NCBI GenBank assembly: GCA_003477185.1
Contig: DMTJ01000234.1
Coordinates: 1-14,422, forward strand
DNA: 14,422 nt
DNA from: Lentisphaeria bacterium
GTDB lineage: Bacteria > Verrucomicrobiota > Lentisphaeria > JABSQK01 > UBA12247
Direction of reading: 5' to 3'
Notes under the pieces: generated by a model
Told to the model about the DNA's origin: nothing
Database searches by the model: none
The model's input: the letters and a program-made list of their open reading frames with translations, nothing else
Part shown: positions 1 to 7,214 of the stretch, in pieces
How positions within the stretch are numbered: the first letter of the stretch is position 1
Layout: every line of letters starts with the position of its first letter
Position numbers and translations under genes: made by a program

Positions 1-1278
1 GGCTACTGCACGGATGTGTTTTTCGATGAGGCAATGCGCTTCATCGAGGAGAGCCAGGACACGCCGTTCTTCTGCTACATTTCGACCAATGCACCCCACG
101 GTCCGCACAATGTCGAGCCGAAATACTACGAGCCCTACCTAGATACCTGCAAGACCGAAGACTATGCTCGTTTTCTGGGGATGATCACGAATATTGACGA
201 TAATTTTGGCAGGCTGCGGGCCAAGCTTCAGCAGTTGGACATCGAAGACAACACCCTACTCATGTTCATGAGCGATAATGGGCAGAGCGCAGCCGATGGC
301 GGTGCCCCTGTCTACAACAGCAACATGCGCGGCCAGAAGGGTTCGCAATATGACGGCGGACACCGGATTCCGTTTATTGCCCGTTGGGCGGACGGGAAGT
401 TGGTTGGCGGGAAGGAGATCAGTGAATTGACCTCTTATGTCGACTTTATGCCGACCTTGCTGGATATCTGCGGGATCGAGACGCCAGCGGGCCAACCCGA
501 GTTCCACGGGGAATCGCTGATGCCGCTGCTCAGAAACAAGAAACCGCAGGAGTACTGGGATAGCCGGGTGGTGGTTACCGATACCCAGCGCGTGCCCTAC
601 CCGCTCAAGTACCAGAAATCCAGCGTGATGAAGAACAGGTGGCGACTGGTGGACTGCCAGGAGTTGTACGACATTGGGGCCGATCCGTCGCAGGAGCATG
701 ACCTTGCCAGTGAGCACCCGGCGCTGGTGGCAGAACTGACCGCCGAGTATGAGACGTGGTGGGATGTCTGTGCCAAGCAATTTCACACGGATACGCCGAT
801 CAGCGTCGGAAATTTTCCAAGCCGGATCAATGGCATGGATCTGCGGAATGAATCGGGCCTGTTCGTCTGCGGTCAGAAAGACGTCAGGGATGGGAAACAG
901 GTGGCTGGCTACTTTTCGGTTTATGCCGAAGAGACCGGGACCTATGCCTTTGAGCTGTGCCGCTGGCCAGAAGAGGTGGATCTGCCGCTGACAGCCGCCA
1001 TTCCAGAAGGGGAGGATGTGGAGATTCGGGAAGAATGCATTCCCGAAAACCGGCGTGATGCCTACCGCAGCAGCAATGAACTGGCGATCGATCTAGCGCA
1101 GTTTCAGATCAAGGACGTCTGCATTGAGGGCAAGGCGGTTCAGCCCACGGACCGGAGCGTCCGCTTTGAGGTGGAACTGGAAGGCGGCAAGCAGTACGAA
1201 CTGCGGGCATTCTTCTACAACCGCAAGCAGTCGTTCAACACAATTCCGTATTACATCTACACATCAATGAGCGGGTGA
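1..1278 (+). CDS. Sulfatase (FGE-type, S1 family), C-terminal part; 5' end outside window
   Basis: The frame is open from base 1, so the gene begins upstream of the window; the GTG at 16 is not a credible start. The visible ~425 codons are the C-terminal two thirds of an arylsulfatase-type enzyme, which hydrolyses sulfate esters, probably on sulfated polysaccharides outside the cytoplasm. Visible family motifs are PHGPH (about 94-108), MSDNG with the metal-binding Asp-Asn (about 268-282), and RGQKG...DGGHRIPF (about 328-375) with the conserved active-site Lys. The formylglycine motif CxPSR lies upstream and cannot be checked. From about base 800 onward there are roughly 150 residues beyond the normal sulfatase fold, beta-rich in appearance and probably an extra C-terminal domain. 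The stop is 3 bases before the start of a second, broken sulfatase gene, suggesting a former operon of polysaccharide-degrading enzymes. Substrate unknown. Confidence 0.93.
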   Translation, partial: GYCTDVFFDEAMRFIEESQDTPFFCYISTNAPHGPHNVEPKYYEPYLDTCKTEDYARFLGMITNIDDNFGRLRAKLQQLDIEDNTLLMFMSDNGQSAADGGAPVYNSNMRGQKGSQYDGGHRIPFIARWADGKLVGGKEISELTSYVDFMPTLLDICGIETPAGQPEFHGESLMPLLRNKKPQEYWDSRVVVTDTQRVPYPLKYQKSSVMKNRWRLVDCQELYDIGADPSQEHDLASEHPALVAELTAEYETWWDVCAKQFHTDTPISVGNFPSRINGMDLRNESGLFVCGQKDVRDGKQVAGYFSVYAEETGTYAFELCRWPEEVDLPLTAAIPEGEDVEIREECIPENRRDAYRSSNELAIDLAQFQIKDVCIEGKAVQPTDRSVRFEVELEGGKQYELRAFFYNRKQSFNTIPYYIYTSMSG

Positions 1279-1281
1279 TTT

Positions 1282-1980
1282 ATGCCGGCTAAATATTTTT
1301 TGAGCGTGATTGGCTTGGCCATCCTTGCCGCAGTGATGCCACAGGTTGCCGTTTCTGCCCCCAATCCAGACGCGCCCAACATCGTTCTGATTCTGGCCGA
1401 TGACATGGGGATAGACTCCGTGCAAGCCCTCAATGAGAAGAGCAGCATCCCGCCCCCCCAATCTCGACAAGCTCAAGCCGGGATCTGTGGTGGCTGATTT
1501 CCTGGCAAAACGCCCCGCCAAGACGCCCTTCTTTTACTGGTTCGGCAGTTTGGATCCGCACCGTCTGTACACCAGCGTCTCAGGGCGCAAGGCTGGCAAG
1601 AACCCGACATCTTTACGGGCCAAGAAAAGCGGGAACGGCCGTTCCTTTTGATTGTGCGTGAACGCCACGCTCACTATGCCCGCCTCGGCTCCCCGGGGCC
1701 GGCCTCGGCTACCCCGTCCGTGGCATACGCTCGGGTGACTTTCTCTACCTTCGGAACTTTGCCCCGGACCGCTGGCACTGTGGCAACCCGAAACTGGGAT
1801 TTCCGGACAAGGACGACAGCCTGACAAAGAGAGTGATTGAGAAACTTGGTCCCGGAATTCCCAATTGGAAACATGCCTTCGGCGAGCGCCCGGCGGAAAT
1901 GCTCCTCGGTGTCAATCGGCCCCTGACTGTGTCGACAACCTGGCCAAGGATAAAGCGCTCGCCTCCAAGACTTGGAAACG
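1282..1980 (+). pseudogene. Sulfatase pseudogene (frameshifts plus internal deletions)
   Basis: It opens with a good ATG, a signal peptide of about 25 residues (cleavage near AVSA|PNPD) and the sulfatase N-terminal signature PNIVLILADDMG, whose Asp pair would bind metal. A run of seven C (1453-1459) then shifts the frame: six C would continue as IPPPNLDKL, the expected next sulfatase motif, and that motif is found in the +1 frame. Right after it the sequence jumps to ADFLAKRPAKTPFFYWFG, so the part that should hold the CxPSR active site is missing. Further shifts follow. RERHAHYARLG appears near 1660, GLGYPVRGIRSGDFLYLRNF at about 1699-1758, and DCVDNLAKDKALASKT at about 1925-1972, each in a different frame from the one before. 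These are consecutive blocks of a normal sulfatase C-terminus. At least three frameshifts and two deletions make this a dead gene. It is not a copy of the sulfatase upstream. Confidence 0.88.
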
Positions 1981-2019
1981 TTCTGTCTTGACTAACGAGT
2001 GTAACTCAGAAAACATAAA

Positions 2020-2106
2020 ATAAAGATTACACAGCTACCAAAAACAATTACCGCTTCATTAGCTCTACTGGCACCAGTTGGACTCATAGCGGCCAAGGAG
2101 GTTCAA
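2020..2106 (+). other. In-frame signal-peptide-coding segment without a normal start codon
   Basis: The 29 codons directly upstream of, and in frame with, the ATG at 2107 read xKITQLPKTITAS, then LALLAPVGLIAA, then KEVQ. This has a basic N-terminus, a hydrophobic core and an Ala-rich cleavage site, the layout of a secretory signal peptide. The position where Met is expected (2020) is ATA, and the preceding in-frame stop is the TAA at 2002-2004. There is no ATG, GTG or TTG between that stop and 2107. There is a CTG at 2068, inside the hydrophobic stretch. No ribosome-binding site precedes 2020. Either ATA is used as a rare start, or the secreted form has been lost by a G-to-A change. Confidence 0.6.
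2095..2101 (+). promoter_or_regulatory. Strong Shine-Dalgarno (AAGGAGG) before ATG 2107
   Basis: AAGGAGG lies 5 bases before the ATG at 2107. It is unusual because the same bases also encode Ala-Lys-Glu-Val at the end of the apparent signal peptide. It makes initiation at 2107, giving a leaderless cytoplasmic protein, the best supported start from the DNA. Confidence 0.6.
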
Positions 2107-3138
2107 ATGCAAGGATCGATCACATTAGAGCCGCTTCCCCTGGCGGTGAAGGAAAACTACTACGCCAGGAAGCTGTCGCCGCAGCTGCTGGCTGATCCGG
2201 GGTATCGGATTTGGGGCGTAAGTGTCATCCAATGGACGGATGGAAAGTATCACGCTTACTATGCGCGCTGGCCCGAAAAACGAGGATTCCACGGTTGGCT
2301 GCGATACTCCGAAATTGCCCATGCGGTCTCCGACCATCCGGAGGGTCCCTTTGTCACCACTGGAACTGTGATCAAAAACCGTCATAACGATGGCTGGGAT
2401 GTGGTGAATGCCCACAACCCCAGTGTGTGCGTCGCGGATGGCAAGATCGCCCTCTACTATATTTCGAACAACTTGAGTGAGGCGGCGAAGGCTGATGGGG
2501 AAGCCATGCCGCCCAGCGAGAAATGGCTAAACCGCAATGGTAAGCTCTTTCGCAATTCCCAGTGCATTGGCGTAACCATTGCCGACCAACCCGAAGGCCC
2601 GTTCATCCGCAACCAGGAGCCCGTGGTACAGCCAGACAACCGCTTGTTTAAGAGTATCGCGGTGAACCCGGCGGTGCATTACCGGGAAGGCCGCTATACG
2701 ATGATCATGAAGGGCGATGATGTAAGGCGCGAGGGCGTGTTCCGCATCCAACTCGTCGGGCATTCCGCACAGCCGAATGGTCCGTTTGTTTTTCAGGAAA
2801 CACCCATCTACGACCAGTACCAGACCGAAGACGCCTGTATTTGGTACGACGAGACGAATCAACAATACAACAGCATCGTTCACGTCTTCGGCCCAACCTT
2901 GGCCCGACTGATCTCAAGTGATGGGGTGAACTGGCGGGAAGCCGAACCATTCACCTTCATGACGAAGGAATTCGTGATGGAGGACGGAAGCATCTGGAAG
3001 CCAAGTCGTGTCGAGCGCCCCTTTGTGCTTACCGATGAGACGGGAAAACCCAAAATTCTCTACCTGGCAATATGGGACGCCGCCCACAAACTGAATGCGA
3101 ATATTGCCGTCCCGCTCACGGTCAGAGAAGGAAGGTGA
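2107..3138 (+). CDS. Beta-propeller glycoside hydrolase (GH43/GH117-like)
   Basis: The 343-residue product looks like a five-bladed beta-propeller glycoside hydrolase of the GH43/GH117 type. Propeller-like repeats with aromatic strands are visible: YRIWGVSVIQWTDGKYHAYY (about residues 33-52), NAHNPSVCVADGKIALYYIS (about 99-118), VNPAVHYREGRYTMIMKGDD (about 186-205), TEDACIWYDETNQQYNSIVH (about 240-259) and a closing ERPFVLTDETGKPKILYLAI segment. The repeated DHPEGPF / DQPEGPF phrases are common in such enzymes. The frame has no lesion from 2107 to its stop. Members usually act outside the cytoplasm on plant or algal polysaccharide, and an upstream in-frame signal peptide without a start codon suggests this one was once exported. 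It sits between a dead sulfatase and a dead esterase, whose ATG overlaps its stop (TGATG). Exact family and substrate cannot be assigned by eye. Confidence 0.8.
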   Translation: MQGSITLEPLPLAVKENYYARKLSPQLLADPGYRIWGVSVIQWTDGKYHAYYARWPEKRGFHGWLRYSEIAHAVSDHPEGPFVTTGTVIKNRHNDGWDVVNAHNPSVCVADGKIALYYISNNLSEAAKADGEAMPPSEKWLNRNGKLFRNSQCIGVTIADQPEGPFIRNQEPVVQPDNRLFKSIAVNPAVHYREGRYTMIMKGDDVRREGVFRIQLVGHSAQPNGPFVFQETPIYDQYQTEDACIWYDETNQQYNSIVHVFGPTLARLISSDGVNWREAEPFTFMTKEFVMEDGSIWKPSRVERPFVLTDETGKPKILYLAIWDAAHKLNANIAVPLTVREGR

Positions 3139-4051
3139 TGATGAAAATGAGAACGATGCTGCTTCTGCTGAGCGTGGCTCCCCATTCGCTTTGTGCGGAC
3201 GAAACACCAGCACCAGCACCCCAAACCGGTCCGAGGCGCAGGCGAGGTGCTTCGCGATGTCGGCTATAAAACCGTGGCCCAGACAAAGATGCTTATGGAT
3301 ATCTACTATCCGGCAGAGCACAAGCATGACCGTGCGCCTGTGTTTTACTACACGCATGGTGGTGGCTGGTATGTCGGCAGCAAAGAGCTGGATGACACCC
3401 AGCAAAAGATCTTCAGTGGGCTCCTGCAACACGGCGTGGTCTGCGTTAGCATCAACTACCGCCTCGTCTCCGCGTCGATGCCGGAACATCCGGTGTAGAT
3501 GCGAGACTGTGTCAGCGACTCCAAGGACGGCCTGCGTTTTCTGAAGAAGCACGAAGAGACCTACGGACTTTCTGGGGCCCCAGACTTGGCAGAGCACCGG
3601 GGGACACCCATCGGCTGTGTTTCCTAGAGCCGCCCGACAGATTTTACGATTTGTGATCTGTTTGTGCCGGCGGGTTTCAAGCCCCACCTGCAACCGAAAC
3701 GCTTTACCAGCCGGATCAAGACGGGAGAACCTAAGATCGGGTATCAGGAAGCCATCCCGGAGTTGAAGCGGATGATGCGTGAGGTCAGCCCGGTCTACTA
3801 CCTCACTCAGGAAGGTTCGCCTGAGCCACAAGTTCACGGCAATAAGGATGGTACCATTCTCCAGAAGCATGCCGTCCATTTGCGGAAAAAGCCAAAACAG
3901 TCGGCGCTTCCGTTAAGGCGCTTACCGTGAGGGGTATAGGCCATGGATTTGACCCTCACCACATACTAACAATCGGGAGAGACTCGTCGAATTCACTGTT
4001 GATTTTGCGCTCAAACAGCTGGCCCTGGACGCGAAGAAGGCGAAGCAGTAA
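3138..4051 (+). pseudogene. Alpha/beta-hydrolase (carbohydrate esterase/lipase-like) pseudogene
   Basis: The ATG at 3138 or 3141 overlaps the stop of the glycoside hydrolase and begins a good signal peptide (MKMRTMLLLLSVAPHSLCAD). That frame ends at 3269. The body continues one frame over from about 3230: GEVLRDVGYKTVAQTKMLMD, then VFYYTHGGGWYVGSKE with the oxyanion-hole HGGGW motif, then VVCVSINYRL. An in-frame TAG at 3496-3498 interrupts it; MRDCVSDSKDGLRFLKKHEE follows directly after. The nucleophile elbow (normally GxSAGGH) is scrambled: only STGGHPSA, in another frame near 3593-3616, resembles it. A second TAG lies at about 3625-3627. The C-terminal third (VSPVYYLTQEGS, HGNKDGTI, then VEFTVDFALKQLALDAKKAK ending at TAA 4049) is again split over frames, and the catalytic His block GHGFDPH is out of frame near 3940-3960. 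The enzyme is non-functional. It probably once removed ester groups in the same polysaccharide pathway as the neighbouring sulfatases. Confidence 0.87.
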
Positions 4052-4216
4052 ATGAAGAACGAAATCAAGACTGCCAGCCTGCTGTTGTTTTGGCAGAACG
4101 TCCTGCCCTTTGGGGCCGCCCGGGCAACTTGCCCCGGTGCGTCCCTACCCGCCAAATCCGTACGCGCCATCGACCAGACCGTCGACGAACCATTTGAAGC
4201 CGACGGGTACCTCTGA
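4052..4216 (+). other. Short ORF with signal-peptide-like start; probable gene remnant
   Basis: An ATG directly abuts the stop of the esterase pseudogene (TAAATG) and opens a 54-codon frame beginning MKNEIKTASLLLFWQNVLPF, followed by GAARA, which resembles a signal peptide. The remainder is antisense to the phosphoglucomutase remnant and has no recognisable content. It may be the surviving first ~20 codons of a further cluster gene truncated at a rearrangement near 4110. It could equally be chance. Confidence 0.3.
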
Positions 4217-4342
4217 CAAGTTACTTCCCAAGTCGGCAGCCACCGCCAGATAATGGCTGGGCTTCAGCAACCCCGTCGAAAGGGCCACAATCCTGTGGCG
4301 GTCGTAATCAGGAGGCGTTGCCCAAGCCCCAATTCGCCGCAA
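4145..4342 (-). pseudogene. pgm: Phosphoglucomutase (pgm) fragment
   Basis: The minus-strand frame contains an unmistakable piece of alpha-D-phosphohexomutase. [10 protein letters not shown] corresponds to the metal-binding DPDYDRHGIV loop (Gly replaced by Arg). [12 protein letters not shown] matches the following helix, and [20 protein letters not shown] plus GG matches the sugar-binding [17 protein letters not shown] block. About 40 residues that normally separate the last two blocks are missing, and the next codon after FGG is a stop where EESAGAS is expected. Degenerate traces may continue to about 4110. Only 65 of about 545 residues remain, with neither the phosphoserine loop nor the C-terminal domain. 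It is a relic, reading in the same direction as the phosphate operon and opposite to the decaying polysaccharide genes. Confidence 0.85.
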
Positions 4343-4384
4343 GATCCATCCTCCTTGCGAGCACAGGGCCTTATCCGCAGACTG

Positions 4385-4600
4385 CTATTTCTCAAGTGAA
4401 ATGGTCAGCGTTTCACTGCCGAAGCTGACGACATCGCCAGCGACAATCTTCTTCCGTTTCTGAGTTTCTACGGCCCCATTCACGAGGACTTGTCCGTCAG
4501 CAACTGCCTTCTTTGCTTCACCACCGCTGGGCGCAAGGCCTTCAAGTTTCAGAATCTTATATAGCTCAATGGGCTCTTTCGCAATCTCAACGTTTCTCAT
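4385..4600 (-). CDS. ybcJ: Small S4-domain RNA-binding protein (YbcJ-like)
   Basis: The 71-residue product consists almost entirely of one S4-type RNA-binding fold. It shows the YbcJ-family pattern: LYKILKLEGLAPSGGEAKKA (about residues 13-32), DGQVLVNGAVETQKRKKIVA (about 35-54) and GDVVSFGSETL. The length matches family members of about 70 residues. The family is presumed to bind structured RNA, possibly rRNA; its precise job is not established. The start ATG at 4600 has an AGAGGA Shine-Dalgarno about 9 bases upstream. It follows phoR by 174 bases on the same strand, so it may be read as the last gene of that transcript or from its own promoter. I see no clear promoter or terminator in the 4601-4774 gap. 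The symbol is by family resemblance only. Confidence 0.87.
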   Translation of the reverse strand: MRNVEIAKEPIELYKILKLEGLAPSGGEAKKAVADGQVLVNGAVETQKRKKIVAGDVVSFGSETLTISLEK

Positions 4601-4774
4601 CTTCTGAATCCTCTTGGGTTCGTGATTGGCCGGGCATCAATGCGCAGATAATTCCGCTGGCGATAAAGCGCAAGGCCGCTTCCACAGTACCCCAATCCGC
4701 AGGTCGGACTGAGAGCGCGGCCGACTTGCCAGTACGAAACCGGAGAGCAGAGCAGCCCCCGAATCCACCAAGTC

Positions 4775-6523
4775 TCAGGCTTGGCGCTGTGGCAACTCGA
4801 TGAAAAAGCGGCTGCCGGCGCCGAGTTCGCTCTCGACCCAGACACGCCCACTGTGTAAGTAGACGACGTGCTTGACGATCGCCAAGCCAATACCGGTTCC
4901 CCCGGAATCGCGGTCACGACTCTTGTCGATCCGAAAGAAACGGTGGAAGATGCTGCGGTGGTGTTCCGGAGCGATGCCGGGCCCAGAGTCGCCGAACTCC
5001 ACGGTGAGAAACCGCTTGGTCGATGTTGCCCGAATGAGAACAGTCCCAGATTCAGGGCTGTGGCGCACAGCGTTGCTGATAAGATTCACGATCGCGCGTT
5101 CAAGCAGGCGTCGGTTGGCAAACAGGCTTTCGCCCTCCGCTTGTAGGTCAAAGCTGACCGCTCGTTGATCTGCCTCTGCCTGACGCGCCGCGATGCAGGT
5201 CTCAAGTAAAGTCTTTACTAAAATCGGTGAGAAGTCTTCCTCAAACCCGGGATCACCATGCTCGATACGCGAGAGGTAGAGAAGATCATCGATGATGACA
5301 AGCATGCGCTGGCTTTGGCGAGAAATGGCGGCGATGTAGCCACTTTCGTCCTTTGCGGACTCCGCAAGCAGCTCGATGTAGCCGCTCATGCTGGTCAGCG
5401 GGGTCTTTAGCTCGTGGGACACATTTCCCGCGAACTGCTCACGCATCTGCTGCAGTTTTTCCAGGCGGGTGATATTGCTCATGACGATGAGCACGGCGTC
5501 GCAGTGGTCACGACGATATTTTATGCGGGTGCCAGACAGCAAAAAATCACGGGCTTGACCGTGCTCGTTGTCGACATGCAGCTGAATCTGATCGCTGCCC
5601 TGCCCCTCGCGGAGGGCGCTCACGTACTCGTGCAGGTCGGCGTCGCGGATCACTTCCAAGTACAACTTCCCTACGGCTCTCTTTGCCTTCGAAATCCCAA
5701 AGAAGTCGGCCGCTGCTGGATTCATGAGGCGTAGTTCATCGGCGTCATCGATCAGCAGGATGCCCTCCTGCATGCTGTTAAATACAGCCTTCCACTCCAC
5801 ACGCTTGCGCTCAGTCGAGACATCGACTTTTCGCCAGCGCTTGGCGACTTTGTTGGCCGCCAGGCTGATCTCATCGAGTTCACGAATTCCGCAAACGGGT
5901 AAGCGGGTCTCGGCGCGGGTCTCGAGGGCGGTCTGGAGCGCCAGCGCCTTGCGCTGCAGCCGGCGCAACTGGCGCCCCCGTAAGCCCATAAGCAGGACGA
6001 GCACGAGCGCTCCCCAAACCACAAATGGGCTAGCTTCGCGCAGGACTGCCGCGCGTGATGGCAGGGGGCGAGAGAGCCGCATCACTGCGCTGACTTGGCC
6101 ATCTAGCCGGACCGGAACGGCGATAAAGATCTCGGGACTATTGCTGGCATGGTTTCTGCGGACGGCCTGTCCGATCTTGCCAGCGATGGCCGCCTGCACT
6201 TCCGGGTATTGGCCCAATGGCAAGGTGGTGCCCGCGCCGAACGCTGAGTCTCCCAGCACGACGCCTTCCAGGGAAAGCCAGGTGCTGCGACTGCCCGACC
6301 TGGCGGCGATAGCGCTGCACAACGCTTGACGCGACAGGTCTGTCTCTGAAGCATTTTCCTCAAGGCCAAGACTGGCCTGTCGTGCCAATCCCAGCGCGAT
6401 GCCTGGAATGCCTCGCGCCATCTGCCATCCGGTGGCAAACCAAAGGCTGATCAGTCCGAATACGATGACGATGGCCACATCCTTAAGGAATTGGCGCTGG
6501 ACAGCGACGGCGGCTATTTGCAT
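4775..6523 (-). CDS. phoR: PhoR phosphate-regulon sensor histidine kinase
   Basis: This 582-residue membrane kinase autophosphorylates and transfers phosphate to PhoB under phosphate limitation. The layout is a first membrane helix (about 12-33), a periplasmic or extracytoplasmic region of about 130 residues (34-163), a second membrane helix (about 166-182), a linker that may be HAMP-like, a PAS domain (about 240-350), the H-box FAGNVSHELKTPLTS with phospho-acceptor His370, the N-box ERAIVNLISNAVRHS (about 475-489), the G1 box GDSGPGIAP (511-519), the F-box FHRFFRIDKSRDR and the G2 box GGTGIGLAIVKH (541-552). All catalytic boxes look intact. The periplasmic section is much larger than in E. 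coli PhoR, where it is nearly absent. Its start overlaps the end of phoB by 10 bases, indicating translational coupling. Confidence 0.95.
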   Translation of the reverse strand: MQIAAVAVQRQFLKDVAIVIVFGLISLWFATGWQMARGIPGIALGLARQASLGLEENASETDLSRQALCSAIAARSGSRSTWLSLEGVVLGDSAFGAGTTLPLGQYPEVQAAIAGKIGQAVRRNHASNSPEIFIAVPVRLDGQVSAVMRLSRPLPSRAAVLREASPFVVWGALVLVLLMGLRGRQLRRLQRKALALQTALETRAETRLPVCGIRELDEISLAANKVAKRWRKVDVSTERKRVEWKAVFNSMQEGILLIDDADELRLMNPAAADFFGISKAKRAVGKLYLEVIRDADLHEYVSALREGQGSDQIQLHVDNEHGQARDFLLSGTRIKYRRDHCDAVLIVMSNITRLEKLQQMREQFAGNVSHELKTPLTSMSGYIELLAESAKDESGYIAAISRQSQRMLVIIDDLLYLSRIEHGDPGFEEDFSPILVKTLLETCIAARQAEADQRAVSFDLQAEGESLFANRRLLERAIVNLISNAVRHSPESGTVLIRATSTKRFLTVEFGDSGPGIAPEHHRSIFHRFFRIDKSRDRDSGGTGIGLAIVKHVVYLHSGRVWVESELGAGSRFFIELPQRQA

Positions 6524-7212
6524 GATTCACGCAGCCGATAGCCCACGCCTCTTACGGTTTCCACGGCCGCAGCACAGCTGCCGAGTTTCTTGCGCAGCGA
6601 GACGATGTGTACGTCCACCGTACGCTCGGTCACGACCACGCCTGCCCCCTGCCCTGCATCCATGATCTGCCGCCGGGAACTCACGCGCCCAGGACGCCGC
6701 GCCAGCGCCAAGAGCAGGCGAAATTCTAAAGGCGTCAAAGGCACAAGTTGCCCGGCCGCTTCCACCTCATGGCGCTCAGGACGAATGCGGATATCGCCAC
6801 AGACGATTTCCTCCTCGGCGGCCGCTGGAGCGGACTGCTCGCGCCGCAACATCGCCTTGATGCGCGCGGTCACGACACGGGGGCTGAAGGGCTTGGCAAT
6901 GTAGTCATCTGCGCCCATGGCGAGCCCAATCACTTCATCCGTTTCGTCCGACTTTGCAGTCAACATGATGACCGGGATATGCTTCGACTTCGGGTTCGCC
7001 TTCAGCCGATAGCAGGTTTGATGGCCGTCCAAGACTGGCATCATCAGGTCGAGCAGGACGAGAGCGGGGCAGGCGGCTTCAACCAGCGCCAAAGCGGCCT
7101 CTCCGTTAGCAGCCTCTTGTACCTTGAAGCCCTCGCACTCGAGCACATGCCGAAGCATCTCACGAATGTCCGGCTCATCATCGACGATCAAAATGGTGGG
7201 AAGACTGGGCAT
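6514..7212 (-). CDS. phoB: PhoB phosphate-regulon response regulator
   Basis: This 232-residue OmpR/PhoB-type transcription factor activates the Pho regulon when phosphorylated by PhoR. The receiver domain (about 5-122) has the acidic pocket D11/D12, phospho-acceptor D55 in LVLLDLMMP, T85 in VIMLTAK and K107 in DYIAKPFSP. The winged-helix DNA-binding domain (about 135-228) has LTPLEFRLLLAL, the recognition helix region VTERTVDVHIVSLRKKLG and the wing VETVRGVGYRL. Length and motifs are typical. The start is ATG 7212, two bases after the phoU stop. The gene follows pstSCAB-phoU rather than preceding it, so PhoB would be made from the operon it probably activates through the direct repeats near pstS and pstC. 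Confidence 0.95.
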   Translation of the reverse strand: MPSLPTILIVDDEPDIREMLRHVLECEGFKVQEAANGEAALALVEAACPALVLLDLMMPVLDGHQTCYRLKANPKSKHIPVIMLTAKSDETDEVIGLAMGADDYIAKPFSPRVVTARIKAMLRREQSAPAAAEEEIVCGDIRIRPERHEVEAAGQLVPLTPLEFRLLLALARRPGRVSSRRQIMDAGQGAGVVVTERTVDVHIVSLRKKLGSCAAAVETVRGVGYRLRESCK

Positions 7213-7214
7213 AT

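Noticed and set aside
1453..1459. Poly-C tract as a phase-variation switch for the sulfatase
   Set aside because: The downstream gene has lost its active-site region and carries further frameshifts, so slippage could not restore an enzyme.
2914..3879. Long open frame on the minus strand (about 321 codons)
   Set aside because: It is antisense to the glycoside hydrolase end and the esterase pseudogene, whose homology is clear on the + strand; its product has no recognisable family features.
4597..4917. Minus-strand open frame covering the phoR end and the gap before the S4 gene
   Set aside because: It overlaps the conserved PhoR ATPase end in another frame and has no recognisable features; the 174-base gap appears non-coding.
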